From JAJYVT01 sp027339205 (GTDB lineage Bacteria > Actinomycetota > Acidimicrobiia > Acidimicrobiales > RAAP-2): a stretch of 64,000 bases of DNA. The notes below the pieces were generated by a model. It had not been told where the DNA came from and did not search any database. It saw only the letters and a list, made by a program, of their open reading frames with translations. Position 1 is the stretch's first letter; every line of letters begins with the position of its first letter. The position numbers and the translations under genes are program-made. Below, one piece after another: positions 51,824 through 59,869 of this stretch. Location of the stretch: assembly GCA_027339205.1 (NCBI GenBank), contig DAHWOV010000022.1, positions 45,395 to 109,394 of the forward strand, in the 5' to 3' direction.

Positions 51824-53557
51824 TCAGCTTGGATCCGGCGGCTCGTGCAGCGGCTCGTGCAGGGGCTCGTGCAGGGGCCCGGGGGGCGGCTCGTGGGGCG
51901 GCTCGTGCAGGGGCCGGTGCAAGGGCGCGTGGGGCGGCCCGTGCAGGGGTCCGTGCAGGGGTCCGTGCAGGGGCTCGTGGCGACGCTCGTACGGGGGCTC
52001 CGCGAACGCTCCACTTCCCGCAGGCGCTACAAAGGGGGCCGCATGTGGACCCTCGAAGGTCCCGCCGTCCGAAGGGATCAAGCCTGACTCCCAAGCTCCC
52101 CAGTCGTCCTTTCGGCCCGGCTCGAAGCGGCTCAACGGCTCTGTGCCACCCCACAACGGGGAAGCGACCCCGGGGATCACGCCGCCGTACCCGTCGGGCG
52201 TGACGTGGTGCGGCTGGTTTCCGGACTCGAGCGCGGCGATCACGCTGTCGGGTGACCCCTCCCACGCCGGGATTGTCCCCTGCGGCACCGTCAGGTCCCC
52301 CGAGGGCAGCCACTCGCTCGGCATGGGGCCAAGGGGCAGCGGGAAGCCGCCCTTCGCGTCGTCGGCGCCAAGCACGGCCGGAGCCCACGCCCCGGCGCCA
52401 GCTCCTGCCTCACCGGCTACGAGCCCTGCCGCACCGGCCGCCGTGCTGCTCCCCCTGCTCCCCGCCGAGGATTGCGGGCCGCCGGACGGCGACAGGTCCA
52501 GCGGCCCGAGCGGTCCGGGCGAGGCGGAGTTGTCGCCCTCTGTCGAGCCGGGGGTGCCGGGATCTGCTGTCGTGCCGGTGCCCGGCACCCCGGGTGTGAA
52601 CCCCTGGGGGGCTGTTTCTCGATGCGCCCCGTGCTCGCGCGCCTGGCGCAGCGCGAAGCCGACCGCACTGTCGGGCGCCCGCCCCCAGGCATTGCGAACG
52701 CGCTGCCGTGCTCCCTCGAGCTGCATCGCGGCGCCGACCTCGGCGAGCGGGATCAGGCGGAGCAACGTGAACGGCGTGAACGCCGCGAGCAGGAGGAGAG
52801 CGCCGCCCGCGAGGACGGTCGCAAAGCCCTTCCCAGAGCTCACGGCTCCGACCGCGAGTGAGAGCACCGCGACGACCACGAATTTGGACAGGACGAGCGC
52901 CGCCAGCGTCTCGACGAGCCGCCTGCACCAGTGCGAGATCGCGGGCCACACGAGGCTCGCCAAGGCGAGGGGAAGGAACAGCGCAGCCGCGTAGATCGCT
53001 GCCGAGCGCACGAGCAGCTCGAGCCACAGCGCGAATGCGCCCGCCACGATCAGCAACGCGCCGATGGTCATGACGAACGTCGGAAGGGGCAGGGGCTGGT
53101 GCGACAGCACGTCGCCGATCGACTTGAGCGCCCTGTCCAGCTCACCGCCCGTGCTCTTCGTGACGGTCGCACACAGTGCGTCGGTGACTGCCAGCGAGAG
53201 CTGCACCACCTGCACCGCCACCGCCGTCAGCAGACCGGCGAGCGGCAGGTGCACGAGCGCCGCGCGCGCGAGCACCGCTCCGCTCTGGTGGTACAGGGCT
53301 TGGACGGCCGCCAGGAAGAGCATCGGCACCGCGACGACACCGGCGATCGCACCCATCACCTGGTAGTGCGCGACGAACCACGATGCACGGACATTCACGG
53401 TCGTGGTCGACGAGATCACCCGCCCGAGCGCGCCGAGGAGCCACGCCGCCCCTTGGACGACCCATCCTGAGATCGCGGAGAGGACGCCGGAAGCGACCGA
53501 GGAGGACGCGCCGCCGACAGCCCCGCAGACGAGATTGAGCGGGATCGGGCAAGCCAC
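51824..53557 (-). CDS. VirB6/TrbL-like membrane protein with His/Pro repeat tail
   Basis: A 577-residue polytopic membrane protein with at least six hydrophobic segments in the first 300 residues, in the position of the VirB6/TrbL channel protein. The C-terminal half is low complexity (Pro/Gly/Ser/Ala-rich). The last 50-odd residues are tandem 4-residue units of the type HEPL/HGPL (13 His), encoded by 12-bp repeats at about 51836-51995. I use the GTG at 53557, 7 nt after the DUF6112 stop. The tail is probably cytoplasmic or extracytoplasmic and flexible; its His density suggests metal binding, which is inference. Confidence 0.75.
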   Translation of the reverse strand: MACPIPLNLVCGAVGGASSSVASGVLSAISGWVVQGAAWLLGALGRVISSTTTVNVRASWFVAHYQVMGAIAGVVAVPMLFLAAVQALYHQSGAVLARAALVHLPLAGLLTAVAVQVVQLSLAVTDALCATVTKSTGGELDRALKSIGDVLSHQPLPLPTFVMTIGALLIVAGAFALWLELLVRSAAIYAAALFLPLALASLVWPAISHWCRRLVETLAALVLSKFVVVAVLSLAVGAVSSGKGFATVLAGGALLLLAAFTPFTLLRLIPLAEVGAAMQLEGARQRVRNAWGRAPDSAVGFALRQAREHGAHRETAPQGFTPGVPGTGTTADPGTPGSTEGDNSASPGPLGPLDLSPSGGPQSSAGSRGSSTAAGAAGLVAGEAGAGAGAWAPAVLGADDAKGGFPLPLGPMPSEWLPSGDLTVPQGTIPAWEGSPDSVIAALESGNQPHHVTPDGYGGVIPGVASPLWGGTEPLSRFEPGRKDDWGAWESGLIPSDGGTFEGPHAAPFVAPAGSGAFAEPPYERRHEPLHGPLHGPLHGPPHAPLHRPLHEPPHEPPPGPLHEPLHEPLHEPPDPS

Positions 53558-53564
53558 AAGAGGA

Positions 53565-53951
53565 TCACTGCGGAAGCGGGTTGACGATGCCGTGGCCCGT
53601 GCTGAAGAAGAAGTTGATGAGGGTCGGAGCCGCCCCGATGAGGAGCGCCGCGACACCTGAGACGAGCACCGCCCGCCTCCCGACATATGACTGCTGGTAA
53701 TTCTGGGAGTGGGAGCCGACGGCCCAGAGCGCGGCGCCGATCAGGAGCCCGGCGAGGGCGAGCAACAGCGCCCAGCCACCCAAGCCGTCGATGAGGTGGA
53801 GCAGCGTCGAGCCGCCGGGAAGTGCGTTGGCTGTCGGCTTGAACCCTGTGATCACGCTCAGCAGGACGCCCCGGCGGCCGCCAGCGACCGCTCCACCTCG
53901 CGCTGCTGGAGCGATCCAGCCCGGCATCTCCGCTGCTCCCCTCACGACCAT
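53565..53951 (-). CDS. DUF6112/VirB2-like small membrane protein
   Basis: A 128-residue protein with two membrane spans (about residues 56-80 and 92-118) separated by SHSQNYQQSYVGRR. This matches the DUF6112-type protein that heads actinobacterial SCO6880 clusters and occupies the place of a VirB2-like pilin. The ATG at 53951 is preceded by GGAGGAG with 5-nt spacing. It is the first gene of the DUF6112, VirB6-like, SCO6880 operon, behind an AT-rich promoter region. Confidence 0.75.
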   Translation of the reverse strand: MVVRGAAEMPGWIAPAARGGAVAGGRRGVLLSVITGFKPTANALPGGSTLLHLIDGLGGWALLLALAGLLIGAALWAVGSHSQNYQQSYVGRRAVLVSGVAALLIGAAPTLINFFFSTGHGIVNPLPQ

Positions 53952-53991
53952 GACGCTCCTCCGGTTGTCGGATATATCTGTGCAGTTTCAT

Positions 53992-54021
53992 ATTCTATCA
54001 TGCTTTGTCATGCTTCATCAA
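53992..54021 (-). promoter_or_regulatory. Promoter of the DUF6112-VirB6-SCO6880 operon
   Basis: On the minus strand TTGATG (54021-54016), an 18-nt spacer and TAGAAT (53997-53992) form a strong sigma-70-type promoter in an AT-rich patch (53960-54030). The spacer holds two AAGCATGA direct repeats, 10 bp apart, which may be an operator. Confidence 0.6.
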
Positions 54022-54032
54022 GCTGCTCATCC

Positions 54033-54052
54033 CCGTTCCTTGTGAGGAACGG
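54033..54052. promoter_or_regulatory. Inverted repeat between the secretion operon and the histidine kinase
   Basis: CCGTTCC (54033-54039), a 6-nt centre and GGAACGG (54046-54052) form a perfect 7-bp inverted repeat directly upstream of the secretion-operon -35 box and about 120 bp before the kinase start. It could be an operator for either side. Confidence 0.45.
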
Positions 54053-54169
54053 TCCGTCGTGAACGGAGGGCTGGCGGAGCACCCCCTGAGCCTTGCCATG
54101 TCCGCGCCGGCGGAGTCCGGCTGTCATGCTGAAGGTCGTGGTGACCAGGAACCCGACGAGCATGAGCGC

Positions 54170-55930
54170 GTGACCGTGGCCCTCTTGTGCCCTGGTGCCG
54201 TGCACCTCCGAACCCTCTCGGCCCTCTCCGCTGCGCACACGGAGAACGGGCTCGGACTCGTTGCTTCCCAAGGCCTCCCGGCGACCGAGGTCTACGCGGT
54301 CGGCGCGGCGGTCTTCGTGCTGGGCGTCGTCATCGCCCTCTTGATCGGGCGGCACTCAGGGCGGCGCGCCCTGTCCCAGCGACTGACCGCCCTCGGAACT
54401 CGTCTCGGCATCGAGACGCCGGACGAGAACGCGAACCTCGAGACGGCCCTCACCTACCTTGAGCAGGTGACCGGTGCGGCGACCGAGGCCGTCGCGGACT
54501 CGAGCGCAGACGCGATCCGGCTCCGGCGATCGCTCGACACCTTCCCCCAGGGAGTCGTCCTGTGCGACGAGAACGGCGCGGTCGTGTACCGCAACGCGCG
54601 GGCGACCGCGCTGATGACGAGCCGGCAAGGAGACGCACTCGCGGCCCAGGCAGTCACCGAGCTTCTCGAGGACGCGTGGGACACCGGTGCAGCGGAACGG
54701 ACGCTCGACCTCTACGGACCTCCCCGGCGGACGCTGGCCGTGCGCGCCCGGCTCATCGACGACGGTCGACGGCCACTGGGCGTGATCGCGATCATCGAGG
54801 ACGTTTCCGAACGGCGGCGGCTCGAAGAGATCCGGCGGGACTTCGTGGCGAACGTGAGCCATGAGCTGAAGACGCCGATGGGGGCGCTCGGACTCTTGGC
54901 CGAGACGCTCGTCGCGGAGCCCGATGCCGAGGTGGCCCGGCGCCTGGCGAGCAGGATCCATACGGAGGCGTTCCGCGTGAGCCGCATCATCGACGACCTC
55001 TTGGACCTGAGCCGGATCGAGTCCGAGGAGGCGCCTCCGCGCGAGCCCGTTCTGGTCAACCTCGTGATAGCCGAAGCAGTGGAACGGGTGCGTGCGACGG
55101 CCGAGCAGCGTCACATCACCATCACCCTGCACGAGACGGAGCCTCCCGTGGTGGTCCGCGGCGACCGGAGACAGCTCGTCTCGGCCATGCACGCGTTGAT
55201 CGAGAACGCGGTCACCTACTCCTACGACTCGAGCACCGTGGTGGTGGCGGCGACGCTGGCACCCGCCCGCGTCGGGGACCTCGGCGGGCCTCGGGGCGCC
55301 GGAGCGAGAAGCTCCGAGCACGCTGCAACCGCTGCAGCGGGGATCACCCGCCCGGCCGGCGCCGACGGCGCCCAGGAGCCCGACTCCCGAGAGGAGCACC
55401 CGGCGGGCACGGTGTCCACGCAACCTGCGGGCACGCAACCTGCGGGCTCGGAACCTGCGGGCACGCAACCTGCGGGCCCGCAAGCTGCGAGCTCGGAACC
55501 GACGAGCCCGGAACCGGCGGGCTCGGTCTCAACGGAACTGGGGGGCTCGGACCCGGTGAGCTCGCAACCAGCGGGTCCGGTCTCCTCGGAACCGGCGGGC
55601 TCGCACCCCGGGGGATCGGTCTCCACGCAACCGGCGGGCCCGGTCGGGGCAAACGGTGAGCGCTCGTCCGTGCATCCGCCGAGGGACACGGTGCGGCTGT
55701 CGGTCGCCGACCGCGGCGTCGGGATCCCCGCACGGGATCTCGACCGCATCTTCGAACGCTTCTACCGAGTCGACCACGGGCGCAGCCGGGAGACCGGCGG
55801 CACCGGGCTCGGCCTCTCGATCGTGCGGCACGTCGCCAGCAACCACCAGGGGTGGGTGGAGGTGGAGTCGCGTGAGGGCGAGGGCTCCACTTTCACGCTC
55901 GTGCTGCCTCTCTACACGGACCGGCACTGA
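54170..55930 (+). CDS. Sensor histidine kinase (SenX3/PhoR-like) with large insert
   Basis: A membrane histidine kinase, probably the phosphate sensor of the pair. From GTG 54170 the protein has 586 residues: one span (about residues 41-60), a PAS-like domain, the H-box VANVSHELKTPMG with His231, the N-box IENAVTYS with Asn346, and G1 DRGVGIP with Asp514 plus GTGLGLSIV. Asn346 and Asp514 are 168 residues apart instead of about 30, because a Pro/Ala/Gly/Thr/Ser insert (about 363-507) of repeated QPAGT/SEPAG units lies between them. The start is uncertain (GTG 54176 and ATG 54098 are also in frame). Followed by its response regulator after 54 bp. Confidence 0.85.
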   Translation: MTVALLCPGAVHLRTLSALSAAHTENGLGLVASQGLPATEVYAVGAAVFVLGVVIALLIGRHSGRRALSQRLTALGTRLGIETPDENANLETALTYLEQVTGAATEAVADSSADAIRLRRSLDTFPQGVVLCDENGAVVYRNARATALMTSRQGDALAAQAVTELLEDAWDTGAAERTLDLYGPPRRTLAVRARLIDDGRRPLGVIAIIEDVSERRRLEEIRRDFVANVSHELKTPMGALGLLAETLVAEPDAEVARRLASRIHTEAFRVSRIIDDLLDLSRIESEEAPPREPVLVNLVIAEAVERVRATAEQRHITITLHETEPPVVVRGDRRQLVSAMHALIENAVTYSYDSSTVVVAATLAPARVGDLGGPRGAGARSSEHAATAAAGITRPAGADGAQEPDSREEHPAGTVSTQPAGTQPAGSEPAGTQPAGPQAASSEPTSPEPAGSVSTELGGSDPVSSQPAGPVSSEPAGSHPGGSVSTQPAGPVGANGERSSVHPPRDTVRLSVADRGVGIPARDLDRIFERFYRVDHGRSRETGGTGLGLSIVRHVASNHQGWVEVESREGEGSTFTLVLPLYTDRH

Positions 55931-55984
55931 CCAGCGCCGGGAACGCACCTCGCCGACGGCCCGGTACCCTTGGCACAGCACGCC

Positions 55985-56728
55985 ATGACGATGACGGACG
56001 GCCAACCCATCAAGGTGCTCCTCGCAGAGGACGAGGAGTCGTTCGTCGACGCGCTCGTCGTCGGGCTGGGACGCGAGGGCTTCCAGGTCACCGTGGCGCG
56101 CGACGGCTCGGAGGCGCTGCAGCTCTTCGACGAGACGGAGCCCGACGTGGTGCTCCTCGACCTCATGCTTCCCAAGATCTCCGGGATCGACGTGTGCCGC
56201 ACCATCCGGGGCCGCTCCAACGTGCCCATCATCATCGTGACCGCCAAGTCCACCGAGATCGACACGGTGGTGGGCCTCGAGGTCGGCGCGGACGACTACG
56301 TCGCGAAGCCCTACCGCCTTCGCGAGCTCGTCGCCCGCATCCGCGCCGTGATGCGACGGGGCACGGGCGCTGCCAACGGCAGCGGCGTCCACGGGAACGA
56401 GCGGGGCTCGCGGGAGGCGGGAGGGGTGCGGGTGGACTTCGACACGCGGCGGGTGTTCGCCAGGGGAGAAGAGGTCCATCTCCGGCGAAAGGAGTTCGAG
56501 CTGCTTTCCCTCCTCGTGGAGAATGCCGGTCGGGTCCTCACGCGCGACGTGCTCATCGACCGCGTCTGGGGCGCCGACTACATCGGGGACACGAAGACCC
56601 TCGACGTGCACGTGAAGCGGCTCCGGTCACGCATCGAGGCGGACCCGTCCCATCCCGTGCTGATCACCACGGTGCGCGGCGTCGGCTACCGCTTCGACAC
56701 GCCCGGCGCGGACCACCCGCGGGGCTGA
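55985..56728 (+). CDS. OmpR/PhoB-type response regulator (RegX3-like)
   Basis: A DNA-binding response regulator of 247 residues. The receiver domain has the acidic pocket AEDEES, phospho-acceptor Asp59 in LLDLMLP, Thr in IIVTAK and the conserved Lys in YVAKPYR. The C-terminal winged-helix domain ends with TTVRGVGYRF. Together with the upstream kinase it resembles SenX3-RegX3, which controls phosphate genes. A Gly-rich linker (about 127-143) joins the domains. The unlinked phoU at 24.9 kb is a probable functional partner. ATG 55985 is chosen; ATG 55991 is also possible. Confidence 0.9.
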   Translation: MTMTDGQPIKVLLAEDEESFVDALVVGLGREGFQVTVARDGSEALQLFDETEPDVVLLDLMLPKISGIDVCRTIRGRSNVPIIIVTAKSTEIDTVVGLEVGADDYVAKPYRLRELVARIRAVMRRGTGAANGSGVHGNERGSREAGGVRVDFDTRRVFARGEEVHLRRKEFELLSLLVENAGRVLTRDVLIDRVWGADYIGDTKTLDVHVKRLRSRIEADPSHPVLITTVRGVGYRFDTPGADHPRG

Positions 56729-56758
56729 CGGCCTCACGCGCCCGGCCTGCGGCGTGGG

Positions 56759-58063
56759 TCAGCGGGGCCGGATCGCCGGCTCCGGCCCCAGCCACGGAGC
56801 GAGCACGTCGGGCAGTCGCACGGAGCCGTCCGGCTGCCGCCCCCACTCAAGGAGGGCCGCCCAGACCCGCGGCCACGCGAGCGCGGAGCCGTTCAGCGTG
56901 TGGACCAGGACGGGAGGACCGCCTTGCGCGGGTCGGTACCGGACGTTCGCACGCCGCGCCTGGTAGTCCCCGAACCAGCTCACCGAGGAGACCTCGAGCC
57001 ACCGGTCGGCTCCGGGCGCGTACACCTCGAGGTCGAAGGTCCGCGCGGCCGACGTCCCGAGGTCGCCGGCGCAAAGGTCGATCACCCGGTACGGGAGGCC
57101 GAGCTCACGGAGCAGCCCTTCCGCCCGAGAGAGGATGTCCGCGAGGACGGCCGTCGCCTGAAAGGGCGCGGCATAGGCGAACAGCTCCACCTTCTCGAAC
57201 TCGTGGACGCGCACGAGCCCTCGCGTATCTCGTCCCGCGGCTCCCGCCTCGCGCCGGAAGCACTCGGTCGCGGCGGTCAGCCGGACAGGAAGGTCGGCCT
57301 CGTCGAGGATCTCGCCTCGACGCATCGACGTGAGGGGCACTTCGGCGGTGGGGATCGCCCAGAGGCCGTCGCGCTCGACGTGGTAGGCCTCGTCAACGAA
57401 CTTGGGGAGATGCCCGGTCGAGGTCATCGTCTCGGTGAGGACGAGGGTCGGCGGCCGGATCTCCTCGTAACCGTCCGCGTGCCGTGACAACGCCCACGAG
57501 GTGAGGGCCCGCACCAGCCGCGCCCCGTCCCCCCGGTACAGCGGGAACATCGAGCCCGACAGGCGCGCCCCGGACGCCATGTCGAGCACCCCGAGCGCGC
57601 TGCCCAGCTCCCAGTGCGGCACCCGCTGGTGCGCCTCGGGCACAGGCTCAGGCTCGCCCACGTCCACGCCGCGCCACCAGCGGCGCACCTCGACGTTGTC
57701 CTCGGGCCCGGCGCCGTCGGGGGCGTCGTCCGCAGGGAGGTTGGGCGCGAGGAGCAGCAGCGCCCGCAGGTCCTTGGCGAGCCGCTCGGACTCCTGGGCC
57801 GCGGTCTTCTCCTCCTCGCCGACGCGGCGGCTCTCGTCGGCGAGCATGGCCGCCCGCTCCGCGTCCCCGGCGCGTCTGGCGTCGCCGACCTCACGCGACA
57901 GCTCCTTCACCCGTGCACGGAGCGCCTCGTGGCGCGCGAGCGCCGCCCGGTGGTCACGGTCGAGGCGCGCGATGTCTTCCACGTCGTCGGCAGGAAACCC
58001 ACGTCGCGCGAGCGCGGATCTCACCCGCTCTCGGTCGTCACGGACCAGGCGAATATCGATCAT
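56759..58063 (-). CDS. serS: Seryl-tRNA synthetase
   Basis: A class II synthetase that charges tRNA-Ser, two of which are encoded at 7950-8034 and 8609-8694. The N-terminal coiled-coil arm (about residues 25-100, many Arg/Glu/Ala) that grips the long variable arm is clear. The class II motifs include EVPLTSMRRGEIL, TECFRREAGAAGRDTRGLVR (motif 2) and LNGSALAWPRVWAALLE (motif 3). The 434-residue length is normal. The -10 TACTGT (58078-58073) is 9 nt before the ATG and overlaps the divergent ABC promoter. Confidence 0.95.
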   Translation of the reverse strand: MIDIRLVRDDRERVRSALARRGFPADDVEDIARLDRDHRAALARHEALRARVKELSREVGDARRAGDAERAAMLADESRRVGEEEKTAAQESERLAKDLRALLLLAPNLPADDAPDGAGPEDNVEVRRWWRGVDVGEPEPVPEAHQRVPHWELGSALGVLDMASGARLSGSMFPLYRGDGARLVRALTSWALSRHADGYEEIRPPTLVLTETMTSTGHLPKFVDEAYHVERDGLWAIPTAEVPLTSMRRGEILDEADLPVRLTAATECFRREAGAAGRDTRGLVRVHEFEKVELFAYAAPFQATAVLADILSRAEGLLRELGLPYRVIDLCAGDLGTSAARTFDLEVYAPGADRWLEVSSVSWFGDYQARRANVRYRPAQGGPPVLVHTLNGSALAWPRVWAALLEWGRQPDGSVRLPDVLAPWLGPEPAIRPR

Positions 58064-58072
58064 CTGCCGCCG

Positions 58073-58082
58073 ACAGTAGCGT
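58073..58082. promoter_or_regulatory. Overlapping divergent -10 boxes of serS and the ABC-2 exporter
   Basis: The minus-strand -10 TACTGT (58078-58073) of serS and the plus-strand -10 TAGCGT (58077-58082) of the ABC gene share the TA at 58077-58078. RNA polymerase cannot sit on both at once, so the two genes should interfere with each other. Confidence 0.5.
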
Positions 58083-58088
58083 GGCCGT

Positions 58089-59117
58089 GTGATGCCGGCC
58101 GATGGCCCGACAGGGCTCGACGCTCGCGTCCCGCGTGCGGTCGAGTGCTCGGACCTCGTTGTCCGCTACGGATCGCGCACCGCCGTCGACCGCGTCTCGT
58201 TCAGCGCGGACCGTGGCGAGGTCTTGTGCATCCTGGGTCCGAACGGGGCCGGCAAGACCTCGACCGTCGAGTGCCTGGAGGGCTACCGGCGCGTGGCATC
58301 GGGATCTGTGCGGGTGCTCGGGCTCGACCCCGTCACCGACCACCGCGCACTGGTTCCCCGCATCGGGGTGATGCTCCAGCGCGGGGGTGTCTACCCGATG
58401 CTTGCGCCGAGACGGGCGCTGCGGCTCTTCGCGTCGTACTACACGGACCCCGAGGATCCCGAAGCCCTCCTCGACCTGGTCCGGCTGCGGCCGGTTGCAG
58501 GCACGCCGTGGCGCCACCTCTCGGGGGGAGAGCAGGCGAGGCTCTCGCTCGCGCTCGCGCTCGTCGGGCAGCCCGAGGTCGTGCTGCTCGACGAGCCGAC
58601 CGCGGGAGTCGACCCCGAGGGACGTCTCGCCGTGCGGGAGGTCATCGGGGACCTGCGCGACCGCGGCGCCTGCGTCCTCCTCACCACCCATGAGCTCTCC
58701 GAGGCGGAGCGGGTGGCGGACCGGGTCCTGATGCTCGTCGGAGGCAAGGTCGTCGCCGAGGGGAGCCCCGCGTCGCTGGCGGGTGGGCCGGCAACCACCA
58801 AGGAGGTGACGTTCGGCGCGCCTGGCGGCCTGGACCTCGACGAGCTCCGGCTCCTGCTCGGCACCGGCGCGATTGTGACCGAGGAGCAGACCGGGCGCTA
58901 CCGGGTCGAAGTCGGCGTCGGAGAAGCGCCCGGCGGGCCGGGCGCGTCCACCGACGCCTCGCCGGCTGCGCTCGCCGCCGCCGTCGCCACCTGGCTCGCC
59001 GAGCGCGGGATCGCCTTTTCCGACCTTCGCGTCGGCCGATCCCTCGAGGAGGCGTACCTCGACATGGTGCGGGCGCACGCCACGCCGAAGACCTCCGACC
59101 AAGCAGAGGCGCAATGA
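58089..59117 (+). CDS. ABC-2 type exporter ATPase (DrrA-like)
   Basis: An ATP-binding subunit of a two-gene ABC-2 exporter. Walker A is GPNGAGKTST, signature HLSGGEQARL, Walker B VVLLDEPTAGVD, and the switch His is in LLTTHELSEAE. The C-terminal about 100 residues after the ATPase core are typical of DrrA-like proteins. The GTG at 58089 lies 6 nt after TAGCGT (58077-58082); ATG 58092 is also possible. The stop overlaps the permease start (ATGA). The substrate is unknown. Confidence 0.9.
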   Translation: MMPADGPTGLDARVPRAVECSDLVVRYGSRTAVDRVSFSADRGEVLCILGPNGAGKTSTVECLEGYRRVASGSVRVLGLDPVTDHRALVPRIGVMLQRGGVYPMLAPRRALRLFASYYTDPEDPEALLDLVRLRPVAGTPWRHLSGGEQARLSLALALVGQPEVVLLDEPTAGVDPEGRLAVREVIGDLRDRGACVLLTTHELSEAERVADRVLMLVGGKVVAEGSPASLAGGPATTKEVTFGAPGGLDLDELRLLLGTGAIVTEEQTGRYRVEVGVGEAPGGPGASTDASPAALAAAVATWLAERGIAFSDLRVGRSLEEAYLDMVRAHATPKTSDQAEAQ

Positions 59118-59860
59118 GCGCGCTCCGTCCGTTCCTCGCGCAGGTCGAGGCGGAGACCTATATGACGCTGCGTCGCGGCGAGACGCTCCTCCTCACGGTC
59201 GGCATCCCCGTCGCCTTCTTGGTCTTCTTCTCGACCTCCCACGTCGTCTCCACCGGACGCACATCCTCGGTCTCCTTCTTCGTGCCGGGGATCCTCGCCC
59301 TTGCGGTCATGTCCACGGCGATGGTGTCGCTCGGGATCGCCACCGGCTTCGAGCGCGGCTACGGCGTGCTGAAGCGGCTCGGCACGACGCCGCTCGGGAG
59401 GCCCCGGCTCCTGGGGGCGAAGGTCACGACGATCTTCTTCGTCGAGATCGTGCAGGCTGCGGTGCTGGTTCCGGTGGGCTTCGCGCTCGGCTGGGAGCCC
59501 GGGCACGGCCACGCAGGGCCCGAAGCCGCCGCCGCGCTCGCTGCGGCTGTCCTGGCGACCGTCGGCTTCGGAGGCATCGGGCTGCTGCTCGCCGGCGTGC
59601 TCCGGGCGGAGGTCAACCTCGCGGCAGCGAACGGGCTCTACCTCGTGCTGCTGCTCCTCGGCGGCATGGTCGTGCCACTCGCCAAGCTCCCTGGCCCTCT
59701 CGCCGACGTGGCCCGTGCGCTCCCGGCTGCAGCGCTGTCCGATGCGCTGCACGCGTCGTTGGGTCTCGGCGCGGCGGTCCCCGTCGCCGCGTGGGTCACG
59801 CTCGGTGCCTGGGCGGTCGGCGCCTCCCTCCTCGCAGGTCTCACCTTCCGCTGGGAGTGA
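59114..59860 (+). CDS. ABC-2 type exporter permease
   Basis: A 248-residue membrane permease with six hydrophobic segments; the first is near residues 24-42 and the last ends near 246. ERGYGVLKRLGTTPLGRP is the conserved cytoplasmic loop of ABC-2 permeases that contacts the ATPase. The ATG overlaps the ATPase stop, so subunits are made in equal numbers. Its stop is 9 bp from the convergent TlpA-like gene. Confidence 0.9.
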   Translation: MSALRPFLAQVEAETYMTLRRGETLLLTVGIPVAFLVFFSTSHVVSTGRTSSVSFFVPGILALAVMSTAMVSLGIATGFERGYGVLKRLGTTPLGRPRLLGAKVTTIFFVEIVQAAVLVPVGFALGWEPGHGHAGPEAAAALAAAVLATVGFGGIGLLLAGVLRAEVNLAAANGLYLVLLLLGGMVVPLAKLPGPLADVARALPAAALSDALHASLGLGAAVPVAAWVTLGAWAVGASLLAGLTFRWE

Positions 59861-59869
59861 CGGCGGCGA

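Noticed and set aside
51836..51995. Possible CRISPR-like repeat array
   Set aside because: The 12-bp units are contiguous with no spacers and are in frame in the VirB6-like gene.
42004..54052. Complete integrative conjugative element
   Set aside because: No relaxase, integrase, excisionase, replication gene or flanking direct repeat was found. tRNA-Arg at 42004 shows a normal T-loop and no visible duplicate in the window.
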